A stretch of DNA of 64,000 bases from Allosediminivita pacifica (GTDB lineage: Bacteria; Pseudomonadota; Alphaproteobacteria; Rhodobacterales; Rhodobacteraceae), in contig NZ_QBKN01000009.1 of NCBI RefSeq assembly GCF_003054175.1, positions 82,207-146,206 on the forward strand, read 5' to 3'. A program made the position numbers and the translations under genes. Each line of letters starts with the position of its first letter. Position 1 is the first letter of the stretch. Below the pieces are notes generated by a model. The model had not been told where the DNA came from, did no database searches, and saw nothing but the letters and a program-made list of their open reading frames with translations. Shown here in pieces: positions 50,429 through 60,211 of the stretch.

Positions 50429-51916
50429 ATGGGACGGCAGTGGACGCTGGGCCTGAGAGCCCTTTCTATCATTACGTTTGTCTGGATGGTCGGAATGGCG
50501 CCGCTTGTGGCGCAGGCGGCCCCCTATGCGGCGTTGGTGATGGACGCCCGGAACGGCGAGGTGCTGCATTCGGAGAATGCGGATACCCGGCTGCATCCGG
50601 CATCGCTTACCAAGATGATGACGCTCTACATCGCCTTCGAGGCGGTCCAGAACGGCGAGCTTTCCATGGACACCATGGTGACGATTTCGCGGGCGGCGGC
50701 ATCGGAGCCCCCGTCGAAGCTGGGGCTCAGGGCGGGGCAGCAGATCAAGCTGCGCTACCTCGTGCGGGCGGCGGCGGTGAAATCGGCCAACGACGCGGCC
50801 ACCGCCATCGGGGAGGCGATCGAGGGGTCGGAATCGGCCTTCGCACGGCGGATGAACCGCACCGCCCAGGCCATGGGGATGACGAACACCACCTTCAAGA
50901 ACGCGCACGGGCTGACCGAATCGGGGCACCTTTCCACGGCGCGGGACATGAGCGTGCTGGGCCGGCACATCATCTACGACTACCCGCAGTACTATAACCT
51001 CTTCTCGCGCGTGACCGCGGATGCCGGCGTGCGCCAGGTGGCGCATACCAACCGCCGCCTGCTGCGCAGTTACAGCGGCGCCGACGGCATCAAGACGGGC
51101 TACACCAATGCGGCGGGCTTCAACCTCGTCGCATCGGCGCGGCGCGGCAACGAGCGGGTGATCGCGACGGTCTTTGGCGGGCGGTCGACAGCGACGCGCA
51201 ACGCGCGCGTCGAGGAACTGCTGGACCTGGGCTTCGGCAAGTCCCCGACGCGGGTTGCCGTGAACCCGCCCGAGAAACCGCCCTACATGGGCAAGATGGG
51301 TGCGGTGCTGGTGGCGCACAATTCCGAGCCCGCTCCGGGCCGAACGGCCAAGGCGATCCGCCAGGGCAGCGCCGCGGTGGAACGCAGCCTGAGGCCCATG
51401 GGCCGGCCGTTGCCGAACACACCGGAACCCGCCGCACCGCCCGCCATGGTCGCGGAAGTGGCCGCCGACATCGAGGCGGTGGTGGCCGAGGTCGCCTCGG
51501 CGGCCGGCGAGACGGCGCAGGGATCGGCCGAGCCAGAGCCCGAGGATGCCGCGCAGGTCCTTGCGGCCTCGGTCCGGCCGATGCGCCGCAGCGCGGCGGT
51601 GGAAATCGCTGCCGCCGAGCCGACACCGGCCCGCGAGGCCGAGGTGATCACAAGGGTTTCGACGTCGGGCGGGCGCCAGTGGGGCATCAACGTCGGCCGC
51701 TATCCCAGCCGCTTTGCCGCCGAGAAGGTCCTGCTCGAGACGCATCTGTCGGAGCTGTCGACGCTGGACGGGGCGCTGCGCAAGGTCGTGCGCGGATCGA
51801 GCGGGTTCGACGCGAACTTCCTCGGGCTGTCGCGCGAGACCGCGGACCTGGCCTGTCGCAAGCTGCAGGCGCGCAACGTGAGCTGCTTCATGATCGGGCC
51901 CGGCGGCGAAGGCTGA
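50429..51916 (+). CDS. D-alanyl-D-alanine carboxypeptidase with SPOR domain
   Basis: A 495-residue penicillin-binding protein of the DacA/PBP5 type. A signal peptide (ending about residue 30, VAQAAP) is followed by the S11 peptidase domain with SLTK (nucleophile S59, K62), the KSAN motif and GIKTGYT. A long Ala/Pro/Glu linker follows (about 300-410), and a C-terminal SPOR-like domain (about 415-490, RQWGINVGRYPSRFAAEKVL). SPOR domains bind denuded glycan at the septum, so this enzyme probably acts in division. A terminator follows. Confidence 0.93.
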   Translation: MGRQWTLGLRALSIITFVWMVGMAPLVAQAAPYAALVMDARNGEVLHSENADTRLHPASLTKMMTLYIAFEAVQNGELSMDTMVTISRAAASEPPSKLGLRAGQQIKLRYLVRAAAVKSANDAATAIGEAIEGSESAFARRMNRTAQAMGMTNTTFKNAHGLTESGHLSTARDMSVLGRHIIYDYPQYYNLFSRVTADAGVRQVAHTNRRLLRSYSGADGIKTGYTNAAGFNLVASARRGNERVIATVFGGRSTATRNARVEELLDLGFGKSPTRVAVNPPEKPPYMGKMGAVLVAHNSEPAPGRTAKAIRQGSAAVERSLRPMGRPLPNTPEPAAPPAMVAEVAADIEAVVAEVASAAGETAQGSAEPEPEDAAQVLAASVRPMRRSAAVEIAAAEPTPAREAEVITRVSTSGGRQWGINVGRYPSRFAAEKVLLETHLSELSTLDGALRKVVRGSSGFDANFLGLSRETADLACRKLQARNVSCFMIGPGGEG

Positions 51917-51940
51917 GCGCCACGACCAGTCTCAAAGCTG

Positions 51941-51969
51941 AAGGGGCGGGCCGACAAGGTCCGCCCCTT
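51941..51969 (+). terminator. Intrinsic terminator after the carboxypeptidase gene
   Basis: A perfect 9-bp stem AAGGGGCGG/CCGCCCCTT with an 11-base loop, followed by TGCG and only a short T-run. It is placed 24 bases after the carboxypeptidase stop. Confidence 0.75.
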
Positions 51970-52057
51970 TGCGTGGCTGGGAGGGGCGCAGTGACGCCTT
52001 CCCCTCGGGAAGCCGCTCGCCTACCGTGCCGCCCAGATAGCAGGGAGGATACGATCC

Positions 52058-53344
52058 ATGAGCGACTCACACCTGGGCTTTGACACGCTGGCCGTGCATG
52101 CGGGGGCCGATCCGGACCCGGCCACCGGCGCGCGGCAGGTGCCGATCTACCAGACGACGTCCTACGTCTTCCGCGATGCCGACCACGCGGCGCGGCTGTT
52201 CAACCTCGAGGAAGTGGGGTTCATCTACTCGCGGCTGACGAACCCCACGGTGGCGGCGCTGGCCAACCGGGTGGCGGCGCTGGAAGGCGCGGCGGGCGGC
52301 ATCGCCTGTTCGTCGGGCCACGCGGCGCAGATCATGGCGCTGTTCCCCTTGATGGGGCCCGGCTGCAACGTGGTGTCGTCCTCGCGGCTCTATGGCGGGA
52401 CGATCACGCAGTTCAGCCACACGATCCGGCGCTTCGGCTGGGAGGCGAAGTTCGTCGACACCGATGACCTCGACGCGGTGGAGGCGGCCATCGACGAGAA
52501 CACCCGGGCGCTGTTCTGCGAGACCATCGCCAACCCGGGCGGCTACGTGACGGACCTAGACGCCATGGCAGCGATCGCGGACCGCGCGGGCATTCCGCTG
52601 ATCGTGGACAACACCACGGCGACCCCCTGGCTCTGCCGGCCGATCGACCATGGCGCGACGCTGGTGGTGCATTCGGCGACCAAGTACCTCACCGGCAACG
52701 GCACGGTCACGGGCGGTGTTGTTGTGGATTCGGGCAAGTTCGACTGGTCGGCCTCGGACAAGTTCCCGTCGTTGTCGCAGCCCGAGCCGGCCTACCACGG
52801 ACTGACCTTCGCGGGGTTGGGGCCGATGGCCTTTACCTTCCATTCCATCGCCATCGGGCTGCGCGATCTGGGCATGACGATGAACCCGCAGGGTGCGCAT
52901 TACACGCTGATGGGGATCGAGACGCTGGGCCTTCGGATGGAGCGCCACGTGAAGAACGCGCGCGTGGTGGCGGAGTGGCTGGAAAAGGACGCGCGGATCG
53001 ACAGCGTGACCTATGCCGGTCTGCCCTCGTCGCCCTACCGCGAGCGGGCCGAGCGGATCGTGCCAAAGGGCGCGGGCGCACTGTTTACCGTGGGCGTGAA
53101 GGGCGGCTACGACGCCTGCGTGAAGCTGGTCGAGAGCCTGAAGCTCTTCAGCCACGTGGCGAACCTCGGGGATACGCGCAGCCTGATCATCCACCCGGCC
53201 TCGACTACGCACCGGCAGCTTGAGGAGGACCAGCAGGTCAAGGCGGGTGCTGCGCCGAACCTCGTGCGGATCTCGATCGGGATCGAGGACGTGCAGGACA
53301 TCATCGCAGATCTCGACCAGGGGCTGAGCGCCGCGACGGCCTGA
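52058..53344 (+). CDS. metY: O-acetylhomoserine aminocarboxypropyltransferase
   Basis: A 428-residue PLP enzyme of the Cys/Met metabolism family. It is likely O-acetylhomoserine sulfhydrylase, which makes homocysteine from sulfide. The PLP lysine is K209 in VHSATKYLTGNG; YSRLTNPTVAALANRVAALEGA (57-78) and GLRMERHVKNARVVAEWL are typical, and the C-terminus has DTRSLIIHPASTTH. The length above 420 favours MetY over MetB/MetZ. A terminator lies on each side, so it is a single-gene unit. Confidence 0.93.
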   Translation: MSDSHLGFDTLAVHAGADPDPATGARQVPIYQTTSYVFRDADHAARLFNLEEVGFIYSRLTNPTVAALANRVAALEGAAGGIACSSGHAAQIMALFPLMGPGCNVVSSSRLYGGTITQFSHTIRRFGWEAKFVDTDDLDAVEAAIDENTRALFCETIANPGGYVTDLDAMAAIADRAGIPLIVDNTTATPWLCRPIDHGATLVVHSATKYLTGNGTVTGGVVVDSGKFDWSASDKFPSLSQPEPAYHGLTFAGLGPMAFTFHSIAIGLRDLGMTMNPQGAHYTLMGIETLGLRMERHVKNARVVAEWLEKDARIDSVTYAGLPSSPYRERAERIVPKGAGALFTVGVKGGYDACVKLVESLKLFSHVANLGDTRSLIIHPASTTHRQLEEDQQVKAGAAPNLVRISIGIEDVQDIIADLDQGLSAATA

Positions 53345-53361
53345 GCGACCGTCTGAACGAA

Positions 53362-53387
53362 GAAAGCCGCCCCGAGGGGCGGCTTTC
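53362..53387. terminator. Bidirectional terminator between metY and rplT
   Basis: A perfect 12-bp stem GAAAGCCGCCCC/GGGGCGGCTTTC around a 2-base loop, with the A and T flanks built into the stem. It serves both convergent genes. Confidence 0.85.
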
Positions 53388-53413
53388 GAAATTCCGGGAC
53401 ACCGGCTGGTGTC

Positions 53414-53779
53414 TTACGCGGGCAGCGCGCCCTTCGCCTGGTCGACGATGGCGTTGAAGGCTGCCGGTTCGTGCACGGCGAGATCGGCCAGCACCTTGCG
53501 GTCCACTTCGATGCCGGCCAGCGTCAGGCCGTTGATGAAGCGGGAATAGGTGAGCGTCTCGTCATGCGCGCGCACGGCTGCGTTGATCCGCTGGATCCAC
53601 AGCGCGCGGAAATTGCGCTTGCGGTTTCTGCGGTCGCGCGTGGTGTACTGGTTGGCCTTGTCGACCGCCTGGCGGGCGACCTTGAAGGTGTTCTTGCGAC
53701 GGCCGTAGTAGCCTTTCGCTGCCTTCGTGACCTTCTTGTGGCGCGCGTGAGTGACGGTTCCGCCTTTGACTCGGGACAT
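53414..53779 (-). CDS. rplT: 50S ribosomal protein L20
   Basis: A 121-residue L20, essential for early 50S assembly. It has the basic, helical N-terminus ([42 protein letters not shown]) and [23 protein letters not shown], then the globular C-terminus with [23 protein letters not shown]. It follows rpmI after a 15-base gap. It is separated from pheS, its usual neighbour, by two other genes and a strand change. Confidence 0.98.
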   Translation of the reverse strand: MSRVKGGTVTHARHKKVTKAAKGYYGRRKNTFKVARQAVDKANQYTTRDRRNRKRNFRALWIQRINAAVRAHDETLTYSRFINGLTLAGIEVDRKVLADLAVHEPAAFNAIVDQAKGALPA

Positions 53780-53794
53780 TGTCTAGCCTCCTTC

Positions 53795-53995
53795 TCAGCG
53801 GTCGTAGGGCATGAAGCCCTTGACGATCTTGGCGTCGGGCTTGCTGAGCGTGGTGGTGCCACGCGCCTTGCGGATGAACTTGTTGGTGCGCTTGATCATG
53901 CCGTGCTGCTTGCCGGCCTGAGCGGAGATGACTTTCCCGCTTGCGCTGACCTTGAAGCGCTTCTTGGCGCTCGACTTGGTCTTCATCTTGGGCAT
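53795..53995 (-). CDS. rpmI: 50S ribosomal protein L35
   Basis: A 66-residue L35. [22 protein letters not shown] opens the family pattern; [16 protein letters not shown] and [10 protein letters not shown] close it. The ATG at 53995 follows AGGAGA. It is the first gene of rpmI-rplT; infC does not directly precede it, and the upstream gene on this strand is a ferritin-like DUF2383 gene 108 bases away. Confidence 0.97.
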   Translation of the reverse strand: MPKMKTKSSAKKRFKVSASGKVISAQAGKQHGMIKRTNKFIRKARGTTTLSKPDAKIVKGFMPYDR

Positions 53996-54103
53996 TTCGG
54001 TCTCCTTCTTCCGCGCGCGACTCGGCATACCCTCTGGGCCGGCCGCGCGGTTTGAAGGCGCCCCTATAGAGAGGAACGGAGCTGCTTGCAAGCCCTGCAA
54101 GGC

Positions 54104-54577
54104 CTAAACGGCAGGGGCTTCGGCCTCGGCCAGCAGGGTTTCGAGTTCGCCGCGCATCTGGGCGAGTTCCTCGCGGTCCCGTGCCTCGGGGACGTCGGTC
54201 ATCGCCTCGTCGAGAGAGCGTATCACGCGGCCCTCGGATTCGGGAACGCTGTCGAAGGCATCTTCGCCAATCTCGTCGAAGAGGGCGCGCAGCGAGAGCA
54301 TCGCCTGGTTGAGGGTGGCGATGAGGCCCGCCTCGCTGTGCGGCGTGCCGCCGTAGGCGGTGACCATCGCGCCGAGCCGCTGGGCGTGTTCGGCATGGGT
54401 GGCGCGAAACTTCTGCGCCAGCGGACGGCAATCCGGGCCGGCATGGTCGACCATCACGTCGTAGGCGGCCTGCGCGTCGATGGAGCGCGAGAGCGCGTCC
54501 TGCAGCGCGGCGAGGGCCGCAGGGCGGGTTTCGGGGGCGCCGAGGGCGCGTTCGGATGTGGTTTCCAGCTCTGCCAT
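54104..54577 (-). CDS. DUF2383-like helical bundle protein
   Basis: A 157-residue all-helical protein resembling the DUF2383/PA2169 four-helix-bundle (ferritin-like) family. It has LAALQDALSRSIDAQAAYDVMVDHAGPD near 20-47, KFRATHAEHAQRLGAMVTAYGG with potential metal residues (H60, E62, H63) and LNQAMLSLRALFDEIG. GGAAGGAAGCC precedes the ATG at 54577. Function is unknown; a general stress role is typical for the family. It lies between rpmI and an amidohydrolase gene on the same strand. Confidence 0.75.
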   Translation of the reverse strand: MAELETTSERALGAPETRPAALAALQDALSRSIDAQAAYDVMVDHAGPDCRPLAQKFRATHAEHAQRLGAMVTAYGGTPHSEAGLIATLNQAMLSLRALFDEIGEDAFDSVPESEGRVIRSLDEAMTDVPEARDREELAQMRGELETLLAEAEAPAV

Positions 54578-54637
54578 GGCGGCTTCCTTCCGCTTCGTGT
54601 GGCGAAAGAACCCCGGTGCCATGGCGGGCGTTCCCGC

Positions 54638-55837
54638 CTATCCGAGGTCGGCGACGGCGCGGGCAAGAACCCGCAGACAGGCGGTGAGGTCTTCCTCGTC
54701 AGTATCCTCGGAGAAAGTATGGCTGAGCCCGCCGATGGAGGGGGTGAAGAGCATGGCCGCGGGCATGAGGCGGGCCATGTTCGACGCGTCGTGTAGGGCG
54801 CCCGAGGGCATGTGACGCCAGCGGCCTGGCGCCTCGGCCTCGGCAGCGCGGGCCAGCGTTTCGCGCAGGCCCGGGTCCATGGCGACGGGATCGAGCCCGA
54901 GCATGGGGCCGAAGACCACGGACATGCCGCGGGCGGTTGCGATCTCCTGCACGGTTTCGCGGATGATGCTTTCCATGCGGTCGAGCCGGTCCTTGTCGCC
55001 GTCGCGCCACTGCATGGAGAAGGTCGCGCGTCCCGGCACCACGGAATGCGCGTCGGGATGCAGGGCGACGTGGCCGATGGTCCAGACGGTCTGGGGCGTC
55101 ACCACGTTGCGCAGGCGGTCGTTGAGCTGCGTGTTGAAGTCCGAGAGCGCCTGGAAGGCGTCGCGGCGCAGGTGCATGGGCGTGGTGCCGGCGTGGTTCT
55201 GTTCGCCCTCGAGCACGATTTCCATGTCGCGGATGCCGACGATGGCCTCGACCACGCCTGCGACCTCGCCCTCGGTGTCGAGCACGGGGCCCTGTTCGAT
55301 GTGCATCTCGATGAAAGCGGTGAAGCGACCGGGGTCGACGGGATCGCCGAGCCGGTCCTCCATGGCGCTGCGGGCCTCCTCCAGCGTCATGCCGTTGATG
55401 TCGGTGAGGTGGGCGGCCTGTTCGGCCTCCTGCAGGCCGCACCAGACGGAGGAGCCGGTGGTGACGCCGAAGCGGCCCTCCTCGTCCTGGAAGCTGACGA
55501 CGGAGACCGCCGGGCCGCCGGCCTCTTTCGCGGCGCGGGCCACCTCGAGCGCTGCGATGACGCCGAGCGCCCCGTCGAGCCAGCCGCCCTCGGGTTGGGT
55601 GTCGCTGTGCGAGCCCATGAGGATGGAGGGGCCCTCGGCCAGGCCGAAGACCGAGCCCATGTGGTCGATATGGGGCGTCAGGCCCGCCTCTTCGAATTTC
55701 CGGTAAAGCCAGTCGCGGGCGGCGATGTCGTCGGGGGTGTAGGCGGGGCGGACGACGCCCTTGCCGACGCCCGAGGCGCCGATGGCGCGCAGCTCGTGCA
55801 GGTCGCTGAGAAAGCGGTCGGCGTCGATGGGCAGCAT
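54638..55837 (-). CDS. M20 family Zn-dependent hydrolase (allantoate/N-carbamoyl amino acid amidohydrolase type)
   Basis: A 399-residue enzyme that removes carbamoyl or ureido groups from amino acid-like substrates. The two-metal site is visible: His and Asp in [20 protein letters not shown] (about 74-93), the Glu pair in [10 protein letters not shown], and the later His in [10 protein letters not shown] near the C-terminus. [11 protein letters not shown] and the [10 protein letters not shown] dimer-domain loop are signatures of the hydantoinase/carbamoylase family (HyuC, AllC). The true substrate (allantoate, N-carbamoyl-beta-alanine or others) is not decidable. It is divergent from pheS. 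Confidence 0.92.
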   Translation of the reverse strand: MLPIDADRFLSDLHELRAIGASGVGKGVVRPAYTPDDIAARDWLYRKFEEAGLTPHIDHMGSVFGLAEGPSILMGSHSDTQPEGGWLDGALGVIAALEVARAAKEAGGPAVSVVSFQDEEGRFGVTTGSSVWCGLQEAEQAAHLTDINGMTLEEARSAMEDRLGDPVDPGRFTAFIEMHIEQGPVLDTEGEVAGVVEAIVGIRDMEIVLEGEQNHAGTTPMHLRRDAFQALSDFNTQLNDRLRNVVTPQTVWTIGHVALHPDAHSVVPGRATFSMQWRDGDKDRLDRMESIIRETVQEIATARGMSVVFGPMLGLDPVAMDPGLRETLARAAEAEAPGRWRHMPSGALHDASNMARLMPAAMLFTPSIGGLSHTFSEDTDEEDLTACLRVLARAVADLG

Positions 55838-55956
55838 GGGTGGTCCTCCTTTTCCGGGGTATCCTGCGCGCGGCGGGGCAGGGCCGCAAGGGGGGCGTCT
55901 TGCACCACGTGCGGGGGCAGGGTAGTGGACTGCGCAACTGCCCAGCGGAGGACCGG

Positions 55957-57030
55957 ATGGACGATCTGCGCGCCAAGTACATTGATCTTATCGCGAACGC
56001 GGCCGACGAGGCGGCGCTTGAAGAGGTGCGCGTCGGCGCGCTGGGCAAGAAGGGCGAAGTCAGCCTGAAGATGCGCGAGCTGGGCAAGATGACGCCCGAA
56101 GAGCGCAAGACCGCCGGTCCCGCGCTGAACGCGCTCAAGGACGAGATCAACGCCGCGCTGAGCGCCCGCAAGGCGGCGCTGGCCGACGCGGCGCTGGACG
56201 AGCGTCTGAAGGGCGAGTGGCTGGACGTGACGCTGCCCGCGCGGAACCGCCGCCTGGGCACCATCCACCCGATCAGCCAGGTCATGGACGAGCTGACGGC
56301 GATCTTCGCCGACATGGGCTTTGCCGTCGCCGAGGGGCCGCAGATCGACAGCGACTGGTACAACTTCGACGCGCTGAACATCCCCGGCCACCACCCGGCG
56401 CGCGCCGAGATGGACACCTTCTACATGAACCGTGCCGAGGGCGACGACCGCCCGCCGCACGTGCTGCGCACGCATACCTCGCCGGTGCAGATCCGGTCGA
56501 TGGAGGCGCAGGGCGCGCCGATCCGCGTGATTGCGCCGGGGCGGGTCTACCGCGCCGACTATGACCAGACGCACACGCCCATGTTCCACCAGGTTGAAGG
56601 GCTGGCCATCGACCGCGATATCTCGATGGCGAACCTCAAGTGGGTGCTGGAAGAGTTCGTGAAGGCCTATTTCGAGGTCGACGACGTGAAGCTGCGCTTC
56701 CGCGCCTCGCACTTCCCCTTCACCGAGCCCTCGGCCGAGGTCGACATCCAGTGTTCCTGGGAAGGCGGCGTGCTGAAGGTCGGCGAGGGTGACGACTGGC
56801 TGGAGATCCTGGGCTCGGGCATGGTGCACCCGCATGTACTCCGCTCGGCGGGCGTGGACCCGGACGAATGGCAGGGCTTCGCCTTCGGCATGGGGATCGA
56901 CCGGATCGCCATGCTGAAATACGGGATTCCCGACCTGCGGGCCTTCTTCGACAGCGACCTGCGCTGGCTGCGCCACTACGGCTTCTCGGCGCTGGACATG
57001 CCGACGCTGCACGGTGGCCTGAGCCGGTAA
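55957..57030 (+). CDS. pheS: Phenylalanyl-tRNA synthetase alpha subunit
   Basis: A 357-residue class II synthetase alpha chain. It has the N-terminal coiled-coil tRNA arm (about 5-85), motif 2 in [16 protein letters not shown] (about 167-182) and [42 protein letters not shown] and, as motif 3, [22 protein letters not shown] (near 307-328) follow. The ATG at 55957 follows AGCGGAGGACCGG. pheT lies 718 bases downstream, split off by a structured element and a YrhK gene. Confidence 0.97.
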   Translation: MDDLRAKYIDLIANAADEAALEEVRVGALGKKGEVSLKMRELGKMTPEERKTAGPALNALKDEINAALSARKAALADAALDERLKGEWLDVTLPARNRRLGTIHPISQVMDELTAIFADMGFAVAEGPQIDSDWYNFDALNIPGHHPARAEMDTFYMNRAEGDDRPPHVLRTHTSPVQIRSMEAQGAPIRVIAPGRVYRADYDQTHTPMFHQVEGLAIDRDISMANLKWVLEEFVKAYFEVDDVKLRFRASHFPFTEPSAEVDIQCSWEGGVLKVGEGDDWLEILGSGMVHPHVLRSAGVDPDEWQGFAFGMGIDRIAMLKYGIPDLRAFFDSDLRWLRHYGFSALDMPTLHGGLSR

Positions 57031-57114
57031 CGGCGCTGGGTCGCCTGATCCGCGAGTGTCTTCGACTTTCCGGGAGGGGCAGCGGCTCCCTTGATCCGTC
57101 GCGGGGCGACCAGC

Positions 57115-57254
57115 CCCGTGACGCGCCCGAGCCTCGCATCGCGAGGGCGCCTTGGCGATGTCCCGCGTTATTTGACCGTCCTTCGGGGCTTCGGGGATAA
57201 ACCGCCTGCCACAGGCGTTTCGAAGCGCCCATGCAGGCTCGGGCGCCTCACGGG
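57115..57254. other. 140-bp structured element with 20-bp terminal inverted repeats
   Basis: 57115-57134 and 57235-57254 are inverted repeats with one mismatch in 20 bases. Inside are the hairpin CCTCGC/GCGAGG, and a larger hairpin whose GGGGCTTCG/CGAAGCGCCC stem carries CGCCTG/CAGGCG. It occupies the middle of the 343-base gene-free gap 57031-57373 after pheS. No coding frame seems real. It could be a MITE-like palindrome or a structured RNA. Confidence 0.65.
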
Positions 57255-57373
57255 ACTGGCGCTGGGGCTCCGCATTCGACCGCTCTTGTCCATGCCGCGC
57301 GCGGGTGAACCCTGTGACGGGTTTTGCGTTTGCCAAGCGCAGATCGTGAAACCGTAGCCACAGGAGGCCGCCG

Positions 57374-57658
57374 ATGGGGCAGCTATTCAGTCACCGCAAC
57401 CGCACCCGGAACGAGGACACGCGGCGCGTCTACGCGATGTTCGAGGTGGTTTACACCATCGTCGATTTCTTCGCGGCGTTCTTCTTCACCGTGGGGTCGG
57501 TGCTGTTCCTCTGGAAGAGCCTCGAGACCTGGGCGATCTGGTGCTTCGTGATCGGGTCGGTGCTGTTCATGGTGAAGCCCTCGCTGCGGCTTGCGCGGGA
57601 GCTGAAGCTGGCCTCGATGGGGGACATGGAAGACCTCGCGGAGCGCTACCAGGACTGA
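57374..57658 (+). CDS. YrhK domain membrane protein
   Basis: A 94-residue protein matching the YrhK domain. A basic start (MGQLFSHRNRTRNEDTRRVYA) precedes two membrane helices (about 25-47 and 52-68: DFFAAFFFTVGSVLFLWKSLETWAIWCFVIGSVLFMV), followed by an amphipathic tail (RLARELKLASMGDMEDLAERYQD). AGGAGGCCGCCG precedes the ATG. The family is small and uncharacterised. Its place between pheS and pheT is unusual. Confidence 0.83.
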   Translation: MGQLFSHRNRTRNEDTRRVYAMFEVVYTIVDFFAAFFFTVGSVLFLWKSLETWAIWCFVIGSVLFMVKPSLRLARELKLASMGDMEDLAERYQD

Positions 57659-57748
57659 GGTGGCCGCGGGGCGCGCACGGCCCTTTCCCCCCGCACGCCT
57701 TTGGGCTATCCCCCGCGTGACCTTGGAATTCGACGTGAGGCACGCGGC

Positions 57749-60145
57749 ATGAAGTTCACCCTCTCCTGGCTGAAGGATCACCTCGAGACCAGCGCGACGG
57801 TCGACGAGATCGCCGAGGCGCTGACCGATCTCGGGCTCGAGGTGGAAGGCATCGAGAACCCGGGCGAGCGGCTTGCGGGCTTTACCATCGGCAAGGTGGT
57901 GGGCGCCGAGAAGCACCCCGATGCCGACAAGCTCAAGGTTTGCCGGGTCGCGACCGATGAGGGCGAGACGCAGATCATCTGCGGCGCCCCGAACGCGCGC
58001 GAGGGCATCACCGTGGTCGTCGCCAAGCCCGGCACCTACGTCCCCGGCATCGACACGACCATCCAGGTGGGCAAGATCCGCGGCGTCGAGAGCCACGGCA
58101 TGATGTGCTCGGAACGCGAGATGGAGCTTTCCGAGGAGCATGACGGCATCATCGAGCTGCCCTCGGGCGAGGTCGGCCAGAGCTTTGCCGACTGGCTGGC
58201 GCAGAACGATCCCGCCAAGGTCGACCCGGTAATCGAGATCGCCATCACCCCCAACCGCCCCGACGCGCTGGGCGTGCATGGCATTGCGCGCGATCTGGCC
58301 GCGCGGGGGCTCGGCACGCTGAAGCCCATCGCGGACGTGACGGTCGAGGGCGCCTTTGCCGCGCCCGTGACGGTGAGTATCGACGAGGATGCGCGCGAGG
58401 GCTGCCCGGTCTTCTACGGGCGCGTGATCCGGGGCGTGAAGAACGGGCCGTCGCCGCAGTGGCTGCAGGACCGGCTGAAGGCCATCGGGCTGCGGCCGAT
58501 CTCGTTCCTCGTGGACGTGACCAACTTCTTCACCTTCGACCGCAACCGCCCGCTGCACGTCTTCGACGCGGGTAAGGTGCAGGGCAACCTGCGCGTGCAC
58601 GCGGCCAAGGGCGGCGAGGTGCTGGAGGCGCTGGACGAACGGACCTACACCATGGAGCCGGGGATGATCGTCATCTCCGACGACGCGGGCGTCGAGAGCC
58701 TTGGCGGCGTCATGGGCGGCGAGCCCACGGGCGTGTCGGACGAGACCACGGACGTCTTCCTCGAGGCGGCCTATTTCGACAAGGTGCGCACCGCCTACAC
58801 GGGCCGCGCGCTGAAGATCAATTCCGACGCGCGTTACCGTTTCGAGCGGGGCATCGACCCCATGTCGGCGGCGCAGGGGATCGAGGCGGCGACGCGGATG
58901 ATCCTCGATGTCGCGGGCGGCGAGGCCTCCGAGGTGGTGAAGGCGGGCGCGGAGCCCGAGGTGGCACGCGCCTACAAGCTGGACCCGGCGCGGGTGATCT
59001 CGCTCGTGGGTATGGAGATCCCCGAGGCCGAGCAGCGCGCCACGCTAGAGGCGCTGGGCTTCGTGCTCGACGGTGACATGGCGCAGGTGCCCTCGTGGCG
59101 GCCGGATGTCACCGGTGAAGCGGATCTCGTGGAAGAGGTCGCGCGGGTGGCCTCGCTCACCAAGCTGCAGGGCGTGCCGATGCGGCGTCCGCAGAGCGGC
59201 GTGCCGAAGCCGGTGCTGTCGCCGCTGCAGAAACGCGAGCAGGCGGCGCGGCGTACCGCGGCGGCGCTGGGCTACAACGAATGCGTGACCTACAGCTTCA
59301 TCGACGAGGCCTCGGCCAAGCTGTTCGGCGGGGGCGACGCGGCCACGATGCTGGCCAACCCGATCAGCAGCGAGATGAGCCACATGCGCCCGGCGCTGCT
59401 GCCGGGGCTGTTGCAGGCGGCGGCGCGCAACCAGGCGCGGGGCTTTGCCGACCTGGCGCTGTTCGAGCTGGGCGCGGCCTTCCACGGTGGCGAGCCGGGC
59501 GAACAGCATCTGCAGCTGTCGGGCCTGCTGGTCGGGCATTCGGGGCCGCGCGACGTGCACGGCGAACGACGCCCGGTGGATGTCTTCGACGTGAAGGCCG
59601 ATGCCGAGGCGCTGCTGGCGGCCATGGGCGCGCCCGCCAAGGTGCAGATCCTGCGCGGCGCGCGCGAGTGGTGGCACCCCGGGCGGCACGGGCTGATCTG
59701 CCTTGGCCCCAAGAAGGTGCTGGGCGTCTTCGGCGAGCTGCACCCCAAGGTGCTGCAGCAGATGGACGTGAAGGGGCCTGCCGTGGGCTTCACCCTCTGG
59801 CCCGCCGAGATCCCGATGCCGCGCAAGAGCGGGTCGACGCGGCCTGCGCTGCGGCTCAACGACCTGCAGCCGGTGGAGCGGGATTTCGCCTTTGTCGTAG
59901 ACGGCGACGTGCAGGCGCTCGACGTGGTGAATGCCGCGGCCGGGGCCGACAAGGCGCTGATCGAGGAGGTCCGTGTCTTCGACGAGTTCGTCGGCGGCAG
60001 CCTTGGCGAGGGGCGCAAGTCGCTGGCGATCACCGTGCGGATGCAGCCCACCGAGAAGACGCTGACCGAGAAGGACATCGAGGCGGTGGGCGCCAAGATC
60101 GTCGAGAAGGTCGGCAAGGCCACCGGCGGCGTGCTGCGCGGCTGA
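57749..60145 (+). CDS. pheT: Phenylalanyl-tRNA synthetase beta subunit
   Basis: A 798-residue beta chain. It starts MKFTLSWLKDHLET with a tRNA-binding (EMAP-like) domain at about 40-150 (GFTIGKVVGAEKHPDADKLKVCRV). The B3/4 editing domain (about 215-390, with NFFTFDRNRPLHVFDAGKV), B5, the core B6/B7 fold and a C-terminal anticodon-binding domain (about 705-798, RDFAFVVDGDVQALDVVNAA) follow. The frame extends upstream to 57701 without family support. It forms the alpha2-beta2 enzyme with PheS. Confidence 0.97.
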   Translation: MKFTLSWLKDHLETSATVDEIAEALTDLGLEVEGIENPGERLAGFTIGKVVGAEKHPDADKLKVCRVATDEGETQIICGAPNAREGITVVVAKPGTYVPGIDTTIQVGKIRGVESHGMMCSEREMELSEEHDGIIELPSGEVGQSFADWLAQNDPAKVDPVIEIAITPNRPDALGVHGIARDLAARGLGTLKPIADVTVEGAFAAPVTVSIDEDAREGCPVFYGRVIRGVKNGPSPQWLQDRLKAIGLRPISFLVDVTNFFTFDRNRPLHVFDAGKVQGNLRVHAAKGGEVLEALDERTYTMEPGMIVISDDAGVESLGGVMGGEPTGVSDETTDVFLEAAYFDKVRTAYTGRALKINSDARYRFERGIDPMSAAQGIEAATRMILDVAGGEASEVVKAGAEPEVARAYKLDPARVISLVGMEIPEAEQRATLEALGFVLDGDMAQVPSWRPDVTGEADLVEEVARVASLTKLQGVPMRRPQSGVPKPVLSPLQKREQAARRTAAALGYNECVTYSFIDEASAKLFGGGDAATMLANPISSEMSHMRPALLPGLLQAAARNQARGFADLALFELGAAFHGGEPGEQHLQLSGLLVGHSGPRDVHGERRPVDVFDVKADAEALLAAMGAPAKVQILRGAREWWHPGRHGLICLGPKKVLGVFGELHPKVLQQMDVKGPAVGFTLWPAEIPMPRKSGSTRPALRLNDLQPVERDFAFVVDGDVQALDVVNAAAGADKALIEEVRVFDEFVGGSLGEGRKSLAITVRMQPTEKTLTEKDIEAVGAKIVEKVGKATGGVLRG

Positions 60146-60211
60146 GGTTTCCCGGGCCGCCCCTTGGTGGTGGCTTTGTCCGAGGCGCCGGTCCTGGCGG
60201 ACCGGCGCGTG

